DNA of 64,000 nt from Henricia sp. BOLD:AAB3569 (taxonomy: Eukaryota; Echinodermata; Asteroidea; Spinulosida; Echinasteridae). The stretch covers positions 682,001 through 746,000 of the forward strand of contig JBBELK010000921.1 in assembly GCA_037783545.1 (NCBI GenBank), written 5' to 3'. Position 1 is the first letter of the stretch. Each line of letters begins with the position of its first letter. The notes under the pieces are model-generated. The model did no database searches. It was given only the letters and a program-made list of their open reading frames with translations, and was not told the DNA's origin. Below are positions 1 through 10,104 of this stretch, piece after piece. The translations under genes and the position numbers were made by a program.

Positions 1-512
1 TACCATAACAAAGGGACAATAACGTAAATATCTCTCGAAACAGCCGACAGTGAAATATTGAACATAGTAGCTAAGGCATCATACGTTGGGTATTGCCTCA
101 ACCAAATGAGAGTCATGAGGATTCTGTTTGTTGAAGAACGAAGGTGACGTCGTCCGTGCCCGTGGTTTGTGATAAACGGTGTGAGATGAGCCGATAATTC
201 CACAAGCGAATCCGGTGTCTCTCCAGACATTCTAAAGAACCGTGCGGGATCCCTCGCCAACTCACCAGCGACATCCCTCGGATGTATATCGTCTTGTCCA
301 ACAAAATCAGGAAAGAGGAGAGTGTATAGTTTCGGAATCGGCAAAGGTAAACTAAATATGCAGCTGCATAAGAACACTTGAAACAAAGCGTTCAACGAAT
401 TCCAAAGAAAAGCTGTTTGTTCACCGAAGTTAATGCTTGGGGGTAGTGGAATGATGAAAATCAAGGCGTAATAACAAAGCTTTATAAACGAAAATGCTGC
501 AACGGGATCCAT
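1..512 (-). CDS. PIF/Harbinger (HARBI1-like) transposase, N-terminal part, leaves the window
   Basis: Read on the minus strand from an ATG at 512, the frame stays open to position 1, giving about 170 residues of an incomplete protein. The first ~65 residues are hydrophobic and unrecognised. Then come RDVAGELARDPARFFRMSGE and, near the edge, a helix-turn-helix (ALATMFNISLSAVSRDIY). This layout (FRMS motif, then a DNA-binding helix-turn-helix before the DDE core) is typical of HARBI1/DDE_Tnp_4 transposases. The catalytic DDE part would lie left of the window. The frame has no stops, so the copy may be young or domesticated. A Myb-like gene lies divergently at 1873-3625; PIF/Harbinger elements usually encode a transposase plus a Myb-like partner, so the two may be one unit. 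Start choice is by first ATG only. Confidence 0.75.
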   Translation of the reverse strand, partial: MDPVAAFSFIKLCYYALIFIIPLPPSINFGEQTAFLWNSLNALFQVFLCSCIFSLPLPIPKLYTLLFPDFVGQDDIHPRDVAGELARDPARFFRMSGETPDSLVELSAHLTPFITNHGHGRRHLRSSTNRILMTLIWLRQYPTYDALATMFNISLSAVSRDIYVIVPLLW

Positions 513-591
513 GGTTAATTTCACAGAAGAGCTCTGCAAGTACCAACACTTTTCACATATGACCCGCTCTTCAACTCATTGAAGGCCTTTA

Positions 592-629
592 TAAATATAT
601 CTATATATATATATATATATATATATATA
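592..629. repeat. (AT)n microsatellite
   Basis: About 38 bases of almost pure AT dinucleotide repeat, just upstream of the Harbinger-like transposase start and so in its putative promoter region. Confidence 0.9.
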
Positions 630-776
630 ACCGCCGAACCCCGAATAGGACGACACTTTTGGCTAGAATCCCGCCAGTGACCACTAAAACCACAAAATTC
701 TCGGTAAAAAGATCGTAAATGGACACTAATTTTCTCCTGAAAATCTCTATAAAACCATTTTTTGCAATCTAGACGA

Positions 777-841
777 AAATGGTTACAAACCTAATAGAAA
801 TGGTTACAAACCTAATAAAAATGGTTTTTGACCTAATTAAG
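777..841. repeat. Three 21-bp degenerate tandem units
   Basis: Units beginning AAATGGTTACAAACC recur at a 21-bp period (ggtt at 781, 802 and 823). The third unit is diverged. Confidence 0.7.
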
Positions 842-862
842 ATGCTTTTTGGAGCCATTGTC

Positions 863-911
863 GTTAGGACGACCGGTGACCGGTCGTCCTAACGCGACCG
901 GTCGTCCCAAC
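863..911. repeat. Perfect 15-bp palindrome plus a third copy of its arm
   Basis: GTTAGGACGACCGGT and its exact reverse complement are separated by one base (863-893). A further near-copy of the arm (GACCGGTCGTCCCAAC) follows directly. It lies between the divergent transposase and Myb-like genes, the position where Harbinger subterminal or promoter binding sites could sit. A weaker relative (ACCGGTCGACCTAAACGCG) is at about 4668. Confidence 0.75.
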
Positions 912-1194
912 ACTATTGTTTAACCCCAAATCGGTCTTCCTATTCATGAATTAGTAGTAATATATATAAGCCTAGAAAGTGAATATTCATTTATAATGCG
1001 CTGTACACGAACACAATGGGTGCAAAATGTGAGCTTCAATTAAATTACAATCTGGTGTCAACAATGTGATGTCACTTTTTTTCGGGGAGCGGGGGAAGGG
1101 GGTTTGGCCGGCGTGCCGCGGGGTGTTTGTTTTTGTTCTCCCCATGGGAAAAAAAAAAAAAACCCGCGGCATGCATGTGTGACTGTTTGGTTTT

Positions 1195-1660
1195 TCAAAT
1201 ATGAGTTGAAGCGTTAACGTATAATGGAATGTACAACGGTCTGGTTCGTAGATGCCTTTCATATGGGTATGAGCTGAACCGTTGACGTGCATCGGAATTT
1301 AGATAGAACGGTCTGGTTCGTAGATGCCTTTCATATGGGTATGAGCTGAACCGTTGACGTGCATCGGAATTTAGGTAGAACGGTCTGGTTCGTAGATGCC
1401 TTTCATATGGGTATGAGCTGAACCGTTGACGTGCATCGGAATTTAGATAGAACGGTCTGGATTGTAGATGCCTTTCATATGGGTATGAGCTGAACCGTTG
1501 ACGTGCATCGGAATTTAGATAGAACGGTCTGGTTCGTAGATGCCTTTCATATGGGTATGAGCTGAACCGTTGACGTGCATCGGAATTTAGATAGAACGGT
1601 CTGGTTCGTAGATGCCTTTCATATGGGTATGAGCTGAACCGTTGACGTGCATCGGAATTA
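1195..1660. repeat. 72-bp tandem repeat array, about 6.4 units
   Basis: Units start at 1235, 1307, 1379, 1451, 1523 and 1595, nearly identical, with a degenerate half unit before them. Each unit carries AACGGTCTGGTTC and, 37 bases on, GAACCGTT, so each can fold into a short hairpin. The array sits directly upstream of the Myb-like gene. It is not CRISPR-like: the units are contiguous with no variable spacers. Confidence 0.92.
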
Positions 1661-1872
1661 AAAGTGGGAGTTTTAGTTAGTATTACATATGCACCACCAT
1701 TGTTCCCTCATTGTGTCTTAAACATCCAAGGAATATTCAAGGAATACTTTTCAGTTTTTAGGGGGTGTTGGTGCGTTAATTAACAAAAGGGAATAGTGTG
1801 TTGAGGTATGTGGGAGTGGGTATAAAGTATTTATCCAAACGCATTTGCAATTCGTATTTGATGGTATACGGT

Positions 1873-3625
1873 ATGGCGGAGAGAGTCCTTGCGATCCGTG
1901 TTTCGGAAGAGGAGCGACGTCTCATACTAGACGGTTATAGACTGCATGGTAACAACTGGGCACACGTTGTTCAGTATGTGTTGGGGCATGCAGATCCTAA
2001 TCACATGTTACATCAGCAATATTTGGAGAGAACTCCCGCACAGCAAAGACGCCGGGTTAGAGATGTCATCCTGAGAGACATTGTGAGGTAAACGTTTTCG
2101 CTTTTTTTCAGGTATATTCTTGATGTGTATACCATAATATGTAGTCGCATCCGAGATATGGGACATTCCATGAAGTTGAGGAACAAAGTGTGACATTTCT
2201 TTATTTCCACAAAAATGGTCAACAAGGGAGCAATGAATCACCATTTATATAACGATGTTGCATGATGTGGTGGCTTACACTGTTTGGGGGTAATTTGGGA
2301 GTCTTCAGATTTGACAAAGTGATGCCGCCATTTTGAATTATTTAACAAAGTGGTGGTTGTGGATGTAACTCGGAAACCTAATACAGTTCAACTGATTTCA
2401 CTCCAACTACAAATGTTTTCATGTTGAATTCGAAATTAACACAGTTCTCAAAACTAAACAATCCTTTTTATTTTGAATTTGAAGGATTCTAGCTAAAATT
2501 TCTTTGTGATTCAAGAAAATCTGCTAAAAGGCCCCAAATGTCGCACAACATTTGAACAACATTATATTTAGTTGACATGTAACAAAATCCTCATGGATTT
2601 AAATTTATAAGTAATTAATGTTTTTAATTTCTCTCATCCAACAGCTTGAATTTCTGAAGAGTATTGATTCATGGGGTTATCAAGGGCAAAACAAAGTAAA
2701 GATGGTTGTGGATGTAACACGGAAACCGTGTTCCTCAACTTCATGGAATGACCTCTATCTGCCCTTAAATTTTAGGCTGCAAGATCAGCGCGAGAGAGAT
2801 ATGAGATATGCTGCTATAGGCAATCCTGCCGAAAGGAGAAGACGATTTCTTCAGAACCAACAACCTCCGCCGTTGCCGCCTCAACCAAACCAACCCGGAC
2901 CGCTTCAGCCGCCGCCTCAACCCATCCAGCCCGCTCCGCCGCCGCCTCAACCCAACCAGCCCGCTCCGCCGCCGCCTCGACCCAACCAGCCCGCTCCGCC
3001 GCCGCCTCGACCCAACCAGCCCGCTCCGCCGCCGCCTCAACCCAACCAGCCCGCTCCGCCGCCGCCTCAACCCAACCAGCCCGCTCCGCCGCCGCCTCAA
3101 CCCAACCAGCCCGCTCCGCCGCCGCCTCAACCCAACCAGCCCGCTCCGCCCCCGCCTCAACCCAACCAGCCCGCTCCGCCCCCGCCTCAACCCAACCAGC
3201 CCGCTCCGCCCCCGCCTCAACCCAACCAGCCCGCTCCGCCGCCGCCTCAACCCAACCAGCCCGCTCCGCCGCCGCCTCAACCCAACCAGCCCGCTCCGCC
3301 CCCGCCTCAACCCAACCAGCCCGCTCCGCCCCCGCCTCAACCCAACCAGCCCGCTCCGCCCCCGCCTCAACCCAACCAGCCCGCTCCGCCCCCGCCTCAA
3401 CCCAACCAGCCCGCTCCGCCCCCGCCTCAACCCAACCAGCCCGCTCCGCCCCCGCCTCAACCCAACCAGCCCGCTCCGCCCCCGCCTCAAGGCGGTAATA
3501 TTCCACTGCCAAGGTGGGAGCCCGGTAGGCTTCCGCTCCACGAGGTTATTAGGAGGAGTCACGAGGCGTTTTATGGCTATGTTAGTCGCACTCTACCACA
3601 AGTCACAGAGGAACTCGTTCGGTGA
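1873..3625 (+). CDS. Myb/SANT-like protein with long proline-rich repeat (two exons), Harbinger accessory gene candidate
   Basis: Exon 1 runs from ATG 1873 (1861 is an alternative in-frame ATG) to 2087 and exon 2 from 2776 to the stop at 3625; the intron 2088-2775 has GTAAAC and TTTTAG borders and joins in phase (AG|G, Arg). Residues ~10-60 hold EEERRLILDGYRLHGNNWAH, which has the spacing of a Myb/SANT helix pair, then an Arg-rich stretch (QQRRRVRDVILRDIV, later ERRRRF). The middle is about 19 copies of PNQPAPPPPQ. The C-terminus (about 45 residues) is ordinary sequence. Harbinger elements encode such Myb-like proteins that help the transposase bind DNA and enter the nucleus, and a Harbinger transposase lies divergently next door; that role is inferred. 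The proline repeat is unusual for this family. It could instead be a host regulator. Confidence 0.7.
2088..2775 (+). other. Intron of the Myb-like gene
   Basis: Donor GAG|GTAAAC and acceptor CCCTTAAATTTTAG|G. It holds two copies of a phrase reading GGTTGTGGATGTAAC (near 2351 and 2702). A rival acceptor, CATCCAACAG at 2644, would give another frame and an early stop, so 2775 is preferred. Confidence 0.7.
2920..3490 (+). repeat. 30-bp coding minisatellite (about 19 units)
   Basis: Units of CCCAACCAGCCCGCTCC plus a CCGCCGCC or CCCCCGCC tail repeat every 30 bp. Unit variants differ mainly at synonymous third positions (GCCGCC versus CCCGCC), and a few units have CGA for CAA. Because 30 is divisible by 3 and the unit lacks stops, other frames on both strands are open too; these are shadows. 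Confidence 0.95.
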
Positions 3626-3835
3626 TTATATCGCAAATGAAAACATTAACCGACCGCACGAAAATGAGAACTAAGACGGATTGCATAATTATTTAGTAAA
3701 CTTTTAAAAACAGGAACGGCATTAATTAACGAAACAATAGTTTGACAAACGGCTTTGTAGACATTTCAGCCACACAGATGCAGTAATATATCGGAAAAGA
3801 TGTAAAATTCATTACTTTTTGTGTATGTATAAATG

Positions 3836-3841
3836 AATAAA
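3836..3841 (+). promoter_or_regulatory. Polyadenylation signal AATAAA
   Basis: A canonical AATAAA about 210 bases after the stop codon of the Myb-like gene; the first good candidate downstream. Confidence 0.5.
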
Positions 3842-5089
3842 TGTTAAAGTTTAGAACGTTTACAAAACGCCTTTAATTGGCAATTTCTGCAACAAAGGTA
3901 CACTTTAAAAAAACAAAACCATCATGTGGTGTTTGTTACCATTATTTAACAGTTTTAATCTGTTTGTTTTTCTTGTCAACTCGTGAAGTAAAATGTTGGG
4001 AAACTTAAAATGACGTAGTGGTGATTTACGCTCTGGTTTGTTGTAATTTACATTACGTAAATCTGAATAAATCATCCGGAAATTTTCAAAAATTTGTTAT
4101 AACAATGAATATAGTTGCAGTTGATTTTGCTCGTACCCACCATTATTACAGAGCGCCGGATCGGGTGAATGTGCTTGCCAAATTTTCAGGAAGGAAAAAC
4201 GTCACCCGTAGTAGCTCGAAGCTACAGACGCGCGGAGAATTGTAGGTTGCTTGCTGCCAGCCAACAAATAAATCGTATGCTAATGCTTGTGTACGTCTAG
4301 CGCAAAAATCCAATTTACGAATGAAATAAGTGTACTTTGTGAAAAACTTGCCTCGGGGAGGTGGAGGAGGTGTGCGTTTACAAGAAAATGATGTGACCCT
4401 GTCGTCGGGTGTTGCATAAAATTTTCCCAATAAGGGCGCAAACATTAGACCATCCTAGCTTCCATACATGCACCATTACACTAGTTTAGCATATAATATT
4501 CATATATGAATATTAAAACGGGGCGTGTCGCAATGCGCGTGTATGATTGGAGGGCTTTCGTGTAAACTGTCTCTATTGTCTGCCGGGAAATTTGATTGGA
4601 TAGTCGTCGTTTACGGTTACTGCACGGTTCAAAACGAAAGAACACTACTACGCCGTTTTTACCCATAACCGGTCGACCTAAACGCGAAAGAGTAAGTTGT
4701 TTATAGTTGTTATACCTTTTATATAGATACATACTATGTATTTGTATTGTAGGCACAGGGAGGTTGCAAAGTACTACTGTAGTTGTGCATATGAAGAGGG
4801 AAGGAAAAACATTTTGCTTTGCACTTGTAGCATTCGTTATCAACATACATTGTTGTAGTGGGAGTAAAGGCAACTCTCTGAGCAAAATGACAAGGATGAC
4901 TTATTTCAGAAATTGTGTTGTAGTGGAATCATTGTTTGCATAAATTACATGTAGACAATGAAACTCGTGCTGTAATGTGATGAGCTTCTATAAAGTCTGT
5001 TTTCGTTGTAAACAAACTTGGAGTTTATACTTCTGTGCATTCAATAAGAAATGTATTATTGTCTCGCACTGCCAATAATTCTCGTTCAG
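3842..5089. other. No gene recognised
   Basis: AT-rich sequence with only short, shadow-like frames. Near 4668 is a weak relative of the palindrome at 863, which might mark the far side of the Harbinger-like unit. Confidence 0.5.
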
Positions 5090-5248
5090 AGATCTACAAG
5101 ACTTCATCGGGATCGGCACTGAGGATTGAGCCGCTACAAGATGGGAGTGACGATGCCGAGTTTCAGTGTGTCGCCACTAATATTGGCGGCATAGTCAGAC
5201 GTACTGCCAGACTTCATGTGTATGAGAATGCTGTTGTCATAAATAAGT
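5090..5248 (+). CDS. Immunoglobulin-domain exon, LAR-type receptor tyrosine phosphatase-like
   Basis: After the acceptor TTCTCGTTCAG the frame reads SGSALRIEPLQ ... DDAEFQCVATNIGG ... TARLHVYE. The pattern LRIEPL, then DDAxxxCVAxNxxG, then the final beta strand is that of the C-terminal half of Ig domain 1 in Lar/PTPRD/PTPRF/PTPRS, cell-adhesion receptors of axons and synapses. The exon starts in phase 1. The first half of the Ig domain, the fibronectin repeats and the phosphatase domains are not in the window, so this is either one exon of a very large gene or a stranded copy. No good donor follows VYE directly; the nearest GT (GTATGA at 5249) adds about eight odd residues, so the right border is uncertain and the exon could be decayed. 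Confidence 0.65.
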
Positions 5249-5289
5249 ATGACACTATTTGCTTCATGGCTGTTAAAGGACTATAATTG

Positions 5290-7060
5290 TCCTCGAGCAA
5301 TGACAACATCATCTAGAACAAGAAACACCTTAAAATATATTAACATCAGTATACATGTAGATGAGGTATTCAGTTGACCTGCACAATGATTGGTTTTTAC
5401 CATACACATCCTAAACCACACATGGAAATAACAGTAACGGTTTTCCAATCATGAAATGGTGCTTCCAGTTTATTTCCGAGAAAATTTGTTCAAGAAGTGT
5501 CTATGACATAGAGTTATATATGTACAAATCTAAAGTAATGCTCAATACGTACTCCATTGACGATTTGGGCAATGCCTTTTTGACTAGACACTTTGAATAC
5601 AATCCGGGCAAACACGTTGCCCATTTGCTCAGTGTCGTCACAGCACAAGTTGAACATGCAATGTGATTTCACACTTTAGTTTCTCTATACCTTATTCTCG
5701 TTCAATGATTGGTTAAAAGCAGATCACGCGACATGGATTAGTTCAATCATTTCGGTAGGCGTGTGAAATAAGTACTATTCTTTGACCTTTCTCATCACAG
5801 GTAAATATATGTTTTCTCAAAATAATTCATCAGAAATGCATTCGATTTCATTTGTGGAAGTATGTATTCAGCAATTTCTCGGGTTGTTATCCAATTTCAT
5901 TTTTTATCCAACAGCTAGAATCCCCCATCCACATTTTTTTTTAGTTTTCCTGTTTATCGTGGAGGTTTATGTTTCTACAACGCGATTACAACGTGTTTTC
6001 CGCCAAAAACCGACAGTATTTGGTTAAAACGCAATTCAGTTTCGACCCTCTTCACCCGAGATTCTGAAACGCTCGAGGTCACTTGGCTTGTTTATCAACA
6101 GGGTTTTGACGTCATCCTGAGAAACACACAAAACGGCCCGTGCAGTATTGAATGGAAAATATACGAAGTGTATGTTCATCATGCCTGTTTTGTCCTTGTA
6201 ATTCAAAATACAAACGTGAAAACACCTGATGTAAAACGACAATAATCTACTATTAACTTTTTTGTGAAAAAAACCGTAAAATTGTGGCTCACAATGAAGT
6301 CGAGTCTTTTGAAGGAAACACTGGTGCATTGCGACCGGTGTTTGTCACGGAACGAACAGCGGTCCGTGTACAGCAGTGGGAATGGTGCATGCGGGCCGCG
6401 CCGTAGTTCCCACGTGTTTGAAATGGGCACACGGTATATGCACATCGGCCGGTACAAGTTAGAATGAGCGACTCATTTTTCTCTCTCTTCGTAATAAAAA
6501 AGGATCTTAGCTTCTGCTCTTTTTTTTCATGATGTCTGGTAAAACATACCATCACGCAACTACTGGGCATATCTATGGCTTTTTGGACCAAAACAATTCT
6601 TCAAAAAAACACCATCTAACAGAGACGGTGTTCCAAGTTTTTTGCGTGTAAACGTATGGAGCTAACAATCGTGTTGACTTTTCTTTCTCAGGATTGCGTC
6701 ACGGGGTCACGCGCATATCATGAATACCTAATCAGCGTTTCAGAAATCGCGAAAATCTCATTTTCGAAAAGCGCACTTTTGCTTGAAATTTATCCACTTA
6801 AAACCGACAAATAAAAAATAATAAAAATCCACGTCGGCAAGAGGGATGTTTGGACTATCGAAAAAAGCCTAAATGCTGGATTTTCGTCTAGGGGGATTCT
6901 TCCTCTTTAAGACATTCACATTTGTTCGCTAAGACATCCATTTTAGAATTTGCGTCATTCAAATACAAAGCATTGAATCTTCCTTCATTTTAGCACAAGC
7001 TCGGGCAATTGTGAATGATTTTCGCTGGTATTTTCATATTAAATGCACGAGTTTTAAAAT
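5290..7060. other. No gene recognised
   Basis: AT-rich non-coding sequence. Short frames on both strands around 6036-6591 overlap each other and show no domain. If the SAM gene downstream extends this way, part of this may be its intron. Confidence 0.45.
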
Positions 7061-7061
7061 G

Positions 7062-8695
7062 TATTATTATTTTTATTATCTTTGTTTTACCAGGGAGACC
7101 CATTCACATAAACATGTGGTCTTCCATGGGGCCCTGGGAAATATAATTAAAAAAAATAAAACATAAATAGAATTTCAAATATACTATTAAAAATGTACAC
7201 CAGACATAAAATGTTAAAACACAAGAACAGAAAGGTTAAAACAATAATATACAGAAATAAAATAAAAATAGGTAAATTACCATCAAAGTACACATAGATA
7301 CATACGGGAATCCGAATAAAACTAAACTAATTTCAAAATCTGTCAAAAATAAATAAAGGTTACGATTTGTAATAGTTACAATAATACAAGTAAAATTATA
7401 TAAATAAAACTGGGTGGGTTTAAAAATAATAATAATAATGGGTTTATACAAATAAAACAGCGAAAGATAAAATAGTTAAGAGGCAGAAGCTAAAAGACTT
7501 GTCTTCAGAAGTGATTTAAAATGTGATAGAGATGGCGCCGAACGAATTTTAGTACTTAGGGTATTCCATATTCTGGTGCAATTAATAATTGGACTGTGTT
7601 TGTAGCACTCCGTTTTGTACTTTGGGATAATTAAATTATTAGCAGTAGCTCCTCTAGTATTGTAATCGTGTGCATCTGAAAGTTTTATTACATTATTGGT
7701 TAAATACGACGGCGCAAGTCCATGAGTACATTTAAACATAAAAACCGCCAAATTCGTGCTCGAAACACGCAGCTCCATAGCAAAGGCATGGATTGCGTGG
7801 CACACATTTAGCGGGCGCGCATTGCTGACGAGCCTGTGCCTTTAAGTAAAACAATCGTTCATGTAATGGCAACCATCGTAATTCTTTAAAAAGTTCACTT
7901 GATGGAGTGTCAAAACCTTTAGACAAGATTAAACGGGCTGCATACTTCTGTAACTTAATTAATTTATCATTGTGCATCTGAAAGCTATCCGACCATATTT
8001 GTGAGCAGTAGTCGAAGTGTAGTAAAACGAAAGCATTATACATTGTTTTTAGTACATTAAATGGAATACATGGTTTTGCGCGTCTCAAGATTGCAAGTTT
8101 TGTCCGTACCGTCTTGACAACATGATCGACATGGTCAGTCCATTTTAACTCATCATCAATTATTACGCCAAGGCATTTGATACTCTTGACCCTTTTAATT
8201 AAACACTGGTTAAGTGACACTGTAATTTCGCTCGAATTCTTCAATTTTGATCATAACATTCGTTTTATCAAATTTGAGCACAAGTCTATTATTCTCTAAC
8301 CATCCGCTTATTTGGTCTGTCGCAACAGATAATTTGTTTGCAACTTCATTCGCCGTTTTGCCGTTGACAGTAACAGTAGTGTCATCGGCAAACATGTCTA
8401 GTGTACCATCAGTAACTGCAGACGGCATGGAATTCACATATATATATAATAATAGCGGACCTAGAATTGAGCCTTGCGGAACTCCGCTAACAACCTTTAA
8501 TCGATCAGAGAAAACCTTTTTAAAACAGACCCTTTGAGTCCGGTCTGACAAGTAGCTGGAGAACCGATTCAGTGTACGATTTGAGCAACCAAGTGCTTTC
8601 AATTTTATGAGAAGAATATTATGGTCAATTGTATCAAATGCCTTCCTTAGGTCAATAAAAGCCACTCCATTAAGTTGACCGTTTTCAATATTACC
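7062..8695 (-). mobile_element. LINE (CR1/L2-like), 5'-truncated, reverse transcriptase C-terminal half and 3' UTR
   Basis: On the minus strand the sequence reads NGVAFIDLRKAFDTIDH, GVPQGSILGPLL, the catalytic FADDT box (residue pattern F/Y-A-D-D), then KCLGVIIDDELKWTDHV and the C-terminal LRWLPLHERLFYLKA and HGLAPSYL blocks typical of CR1/L2-type LINEs. The frame is broken in at least two places between 8210 and 7730. The 3' UTR runs to an ATT-rich tail at 7062-7080, near which is a ccagggagaccc phrase. The 5' side is cut at about 8695, before the first reverse transcriptase motifs, as expected for incomplete reverse transcription. Confidence 0.9.
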
Positions 8696-9063
8696 ACTCC
8701 ATCACTCCGCACTAGGCATGGGAGGGTAGGCTAATCATAGGGCTAATATTTCGAACAAAATGTGCTTTTGATGAGGTTATGTGGAGTAAGTCATTTCAAT
8801 TCTACTTCGATCGGAATTCAAAGCAAAGCAAGGAAAAATGTGGGGATTCGCAAGGATGAGGAAGGTTCCTTTTAATATAATTGTTACTTTCAGGCACCCG
8901 TTCCTATATTTTATCCCCCATGAGTATGGGAATGAAAATACGAGGTAAAACTATGACAATGTACTGGTAGGTTATGGGCTATATGTACCAGGGTGTCAAT
9001 ATCCCCCTCTCCCCAATCCGCAGAGTGCAGAAAACATTAAATCAATTTTTTTTTCCTTTTCAG

Positions 9064-9173
9064 AAGAGGGCTTTGATGACGAGTCGTTTGGTCTTCTAAC
9101 AGAAGAGTCAAAGAAGGAGGTGATTCCAAAGCTGGGAATTCGTCTGAAATTTATGGCCCTTCATCGTGCAGAG
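9064..9173 (+). CDS. SAM-domain exon (second half of the domain), SAMD3-like gene
   Basis: A pyrimidine-rich acceptor (TTTTCCTTTTCAG) and a donor GAG|GTAATT frame a 110-bp exon, entered in phase 1 and left in phase 0. It reads EEGFDDESFGLLTEESKKEV then IPKLGIRLKFMALHRAE, the last three helices of a sterile alpha motif domain (a protein-protein interaction fold). The first half of the domain is not visible upstream of 9064. The exon at 41615-41684 has the missing half and would join it perfectly (ends GCC G; this exon starts AA), but it lies 32 kb downstream, so it belongs to a paralogue. Confidence 0.85.
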
Positions 9174-9305
9174 GTAATTTCACTTGTACCTTCAGTTCAC
9201 ATGCTGCTGAACATGTTCAAAACTGTGCACTCAGTTTTTAATTATCTGCTTAATTAGAATAAATCTGCCAGTAAACAACACAGGCATCTTCAGTGAAACA
9301 AAATC

Positions 9306-10076
9306 ATGAAATCCTTTACATGCTGCAAATGTTTGATAAGAGTACCAGGAGGAATCCGCGGTCTGTTTGCACACCTGAAGTTTGTACACATTATTCTTAC
9401 TTCTACTTGCACAAAGATGGTATGTGCAGAGCAAAACTGCCACAAAATATTCTGGCGTGGTTCAACTTATAAACGTCATTTGCAACAAAATCACGAGGCC
9501 CGAGATGGTGAAGTACAGGGAAGGCCTCATGTTGAACAACCTGGACAGAATGTTGAAATACACCACCTTGTAGAGCAACAAGAAGTAGCTGAAGAGCAAG
9601 ACGATGCAGTGGGAGAAGAAAACATCCCAGGTGACATTCCCACATGGATGGGGCCCATATTGGCACCATATGGGCAAGTATATGGGGCCCATATGGGTCC
9701 TGTATGGGCTGCACCCAACGCCCATGTGCGGCCCATATGGGTCAACCATTGTTCTCCTGCCCAGATCATTCCTACATGGGTCCCATGTGGGTCGTGTCGT
9801 GGGTGCAGCACATGGGCGTTGGGTGCAGCCCATATGGGCCCCATATACTTGCCCATATGGGGCCAATATGGGTCCCATGTGGGAATGTTACCTGGGATAC
9901 TTGCGGATGGAGACATAAAGTATTCCATATTAGCTTATGTAGCAAGGTTGCGAGGCACTGGAAATCCTGCAACAACGATGCAGTACGTCATTAATGAATC
10001 CAAGGAGGTGTTGGGTAATGTTATAGGACAGGTTCAACAACAATTGGCACCATTATTTATAGGTTTAAGAAATTGA
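9306..10076 (+). CDS. C2H2 zinc-finger ORF of a DNA transposon, extended in frame by a MITE
   Basis: A 256-residue frame. Residues 4-29 (CCKC...HLKFVH) and 40-62 (CAEQNC...KRHLQQNH) are two C2H2-type zinc fingers. About residues 107-198 are encoded by a palindromic MITE (9624-9898), which has no stop in this frame. The last ~55 residues (YSILAYVARLRGTGNP onward) resume the transposon protein, ending GQVQQQLAPLF. C2H2 fingers followed by a DDE-type transposase block are a combination I know from fish and marine invertebrate DNA transposons. The downstream transposase region (10105 on) is in another frame, so the element is not intact. Expression is unknown. Confidence 0.7.
   Translation: MKSFTCCKCLIRVPGGIRGLFAHLKFVHIILTSTCTKMVCAEQNCHKIFWRGSTYKRHLQQNHEARDGEVQGRPHVEQPGQNVEIHHLVEQQEVAEEQDDAVGEENIPGDIPTWMGPILAPYGQVYGAHMGPVWAAPNAHVRPIWVNHCSPAQIIPTWVPCGSCRGCSTWALGAAHMGPIYLPIWGQYGSHVGMLPGILADGDIKYSILAYVARLRGTGNPATTMQYVINESKEVLGNVIGQVQQQLAPLFIGLRN
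9624..9898. mobile_element. Palindromic MITE rich in GGGCCCATATGGG, inside the zinc-finger ORF
   Basis: The arms (ATCCCAGGTGACATTCCC at 9624; its near reverse complement ends at 9898) pair along almost their whole length of about 110 bases, with internal CATATGGGCAAGTATATGG and GCACCCAACGCCCATGTG blocks on both sides. Several frames on both strands are stop-free through it, which explains a cloud of overlapping frames here. No clear target-site duplication was found. Confidence 0.85.
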
Positions 10077-10104
10077 GAGCAGCCAACTGAGGAATTGATA
10101 AACA

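Noticed and set aside
1195-1660. CRISPR-like array
   Set aside because: Contiguous 72-bp units without variable spacers, in a eukaryotic context.
2765-3562. Two long minus-strand frames rich in GLRRGRSGLV and AGAERAGWVE repeats
   Set aside because: They are antisense shadows of the 30-bp proline minisatellite, whose unit length is a multiple of three and lacks stops.
9403-9994. Six or more overlapping frames on both strands
   Set aside because: All fall on the palindromic MITE, which is open in nearly every frame. Only the frame flanked by zinc fingers and transposon protein on both sides is kept.
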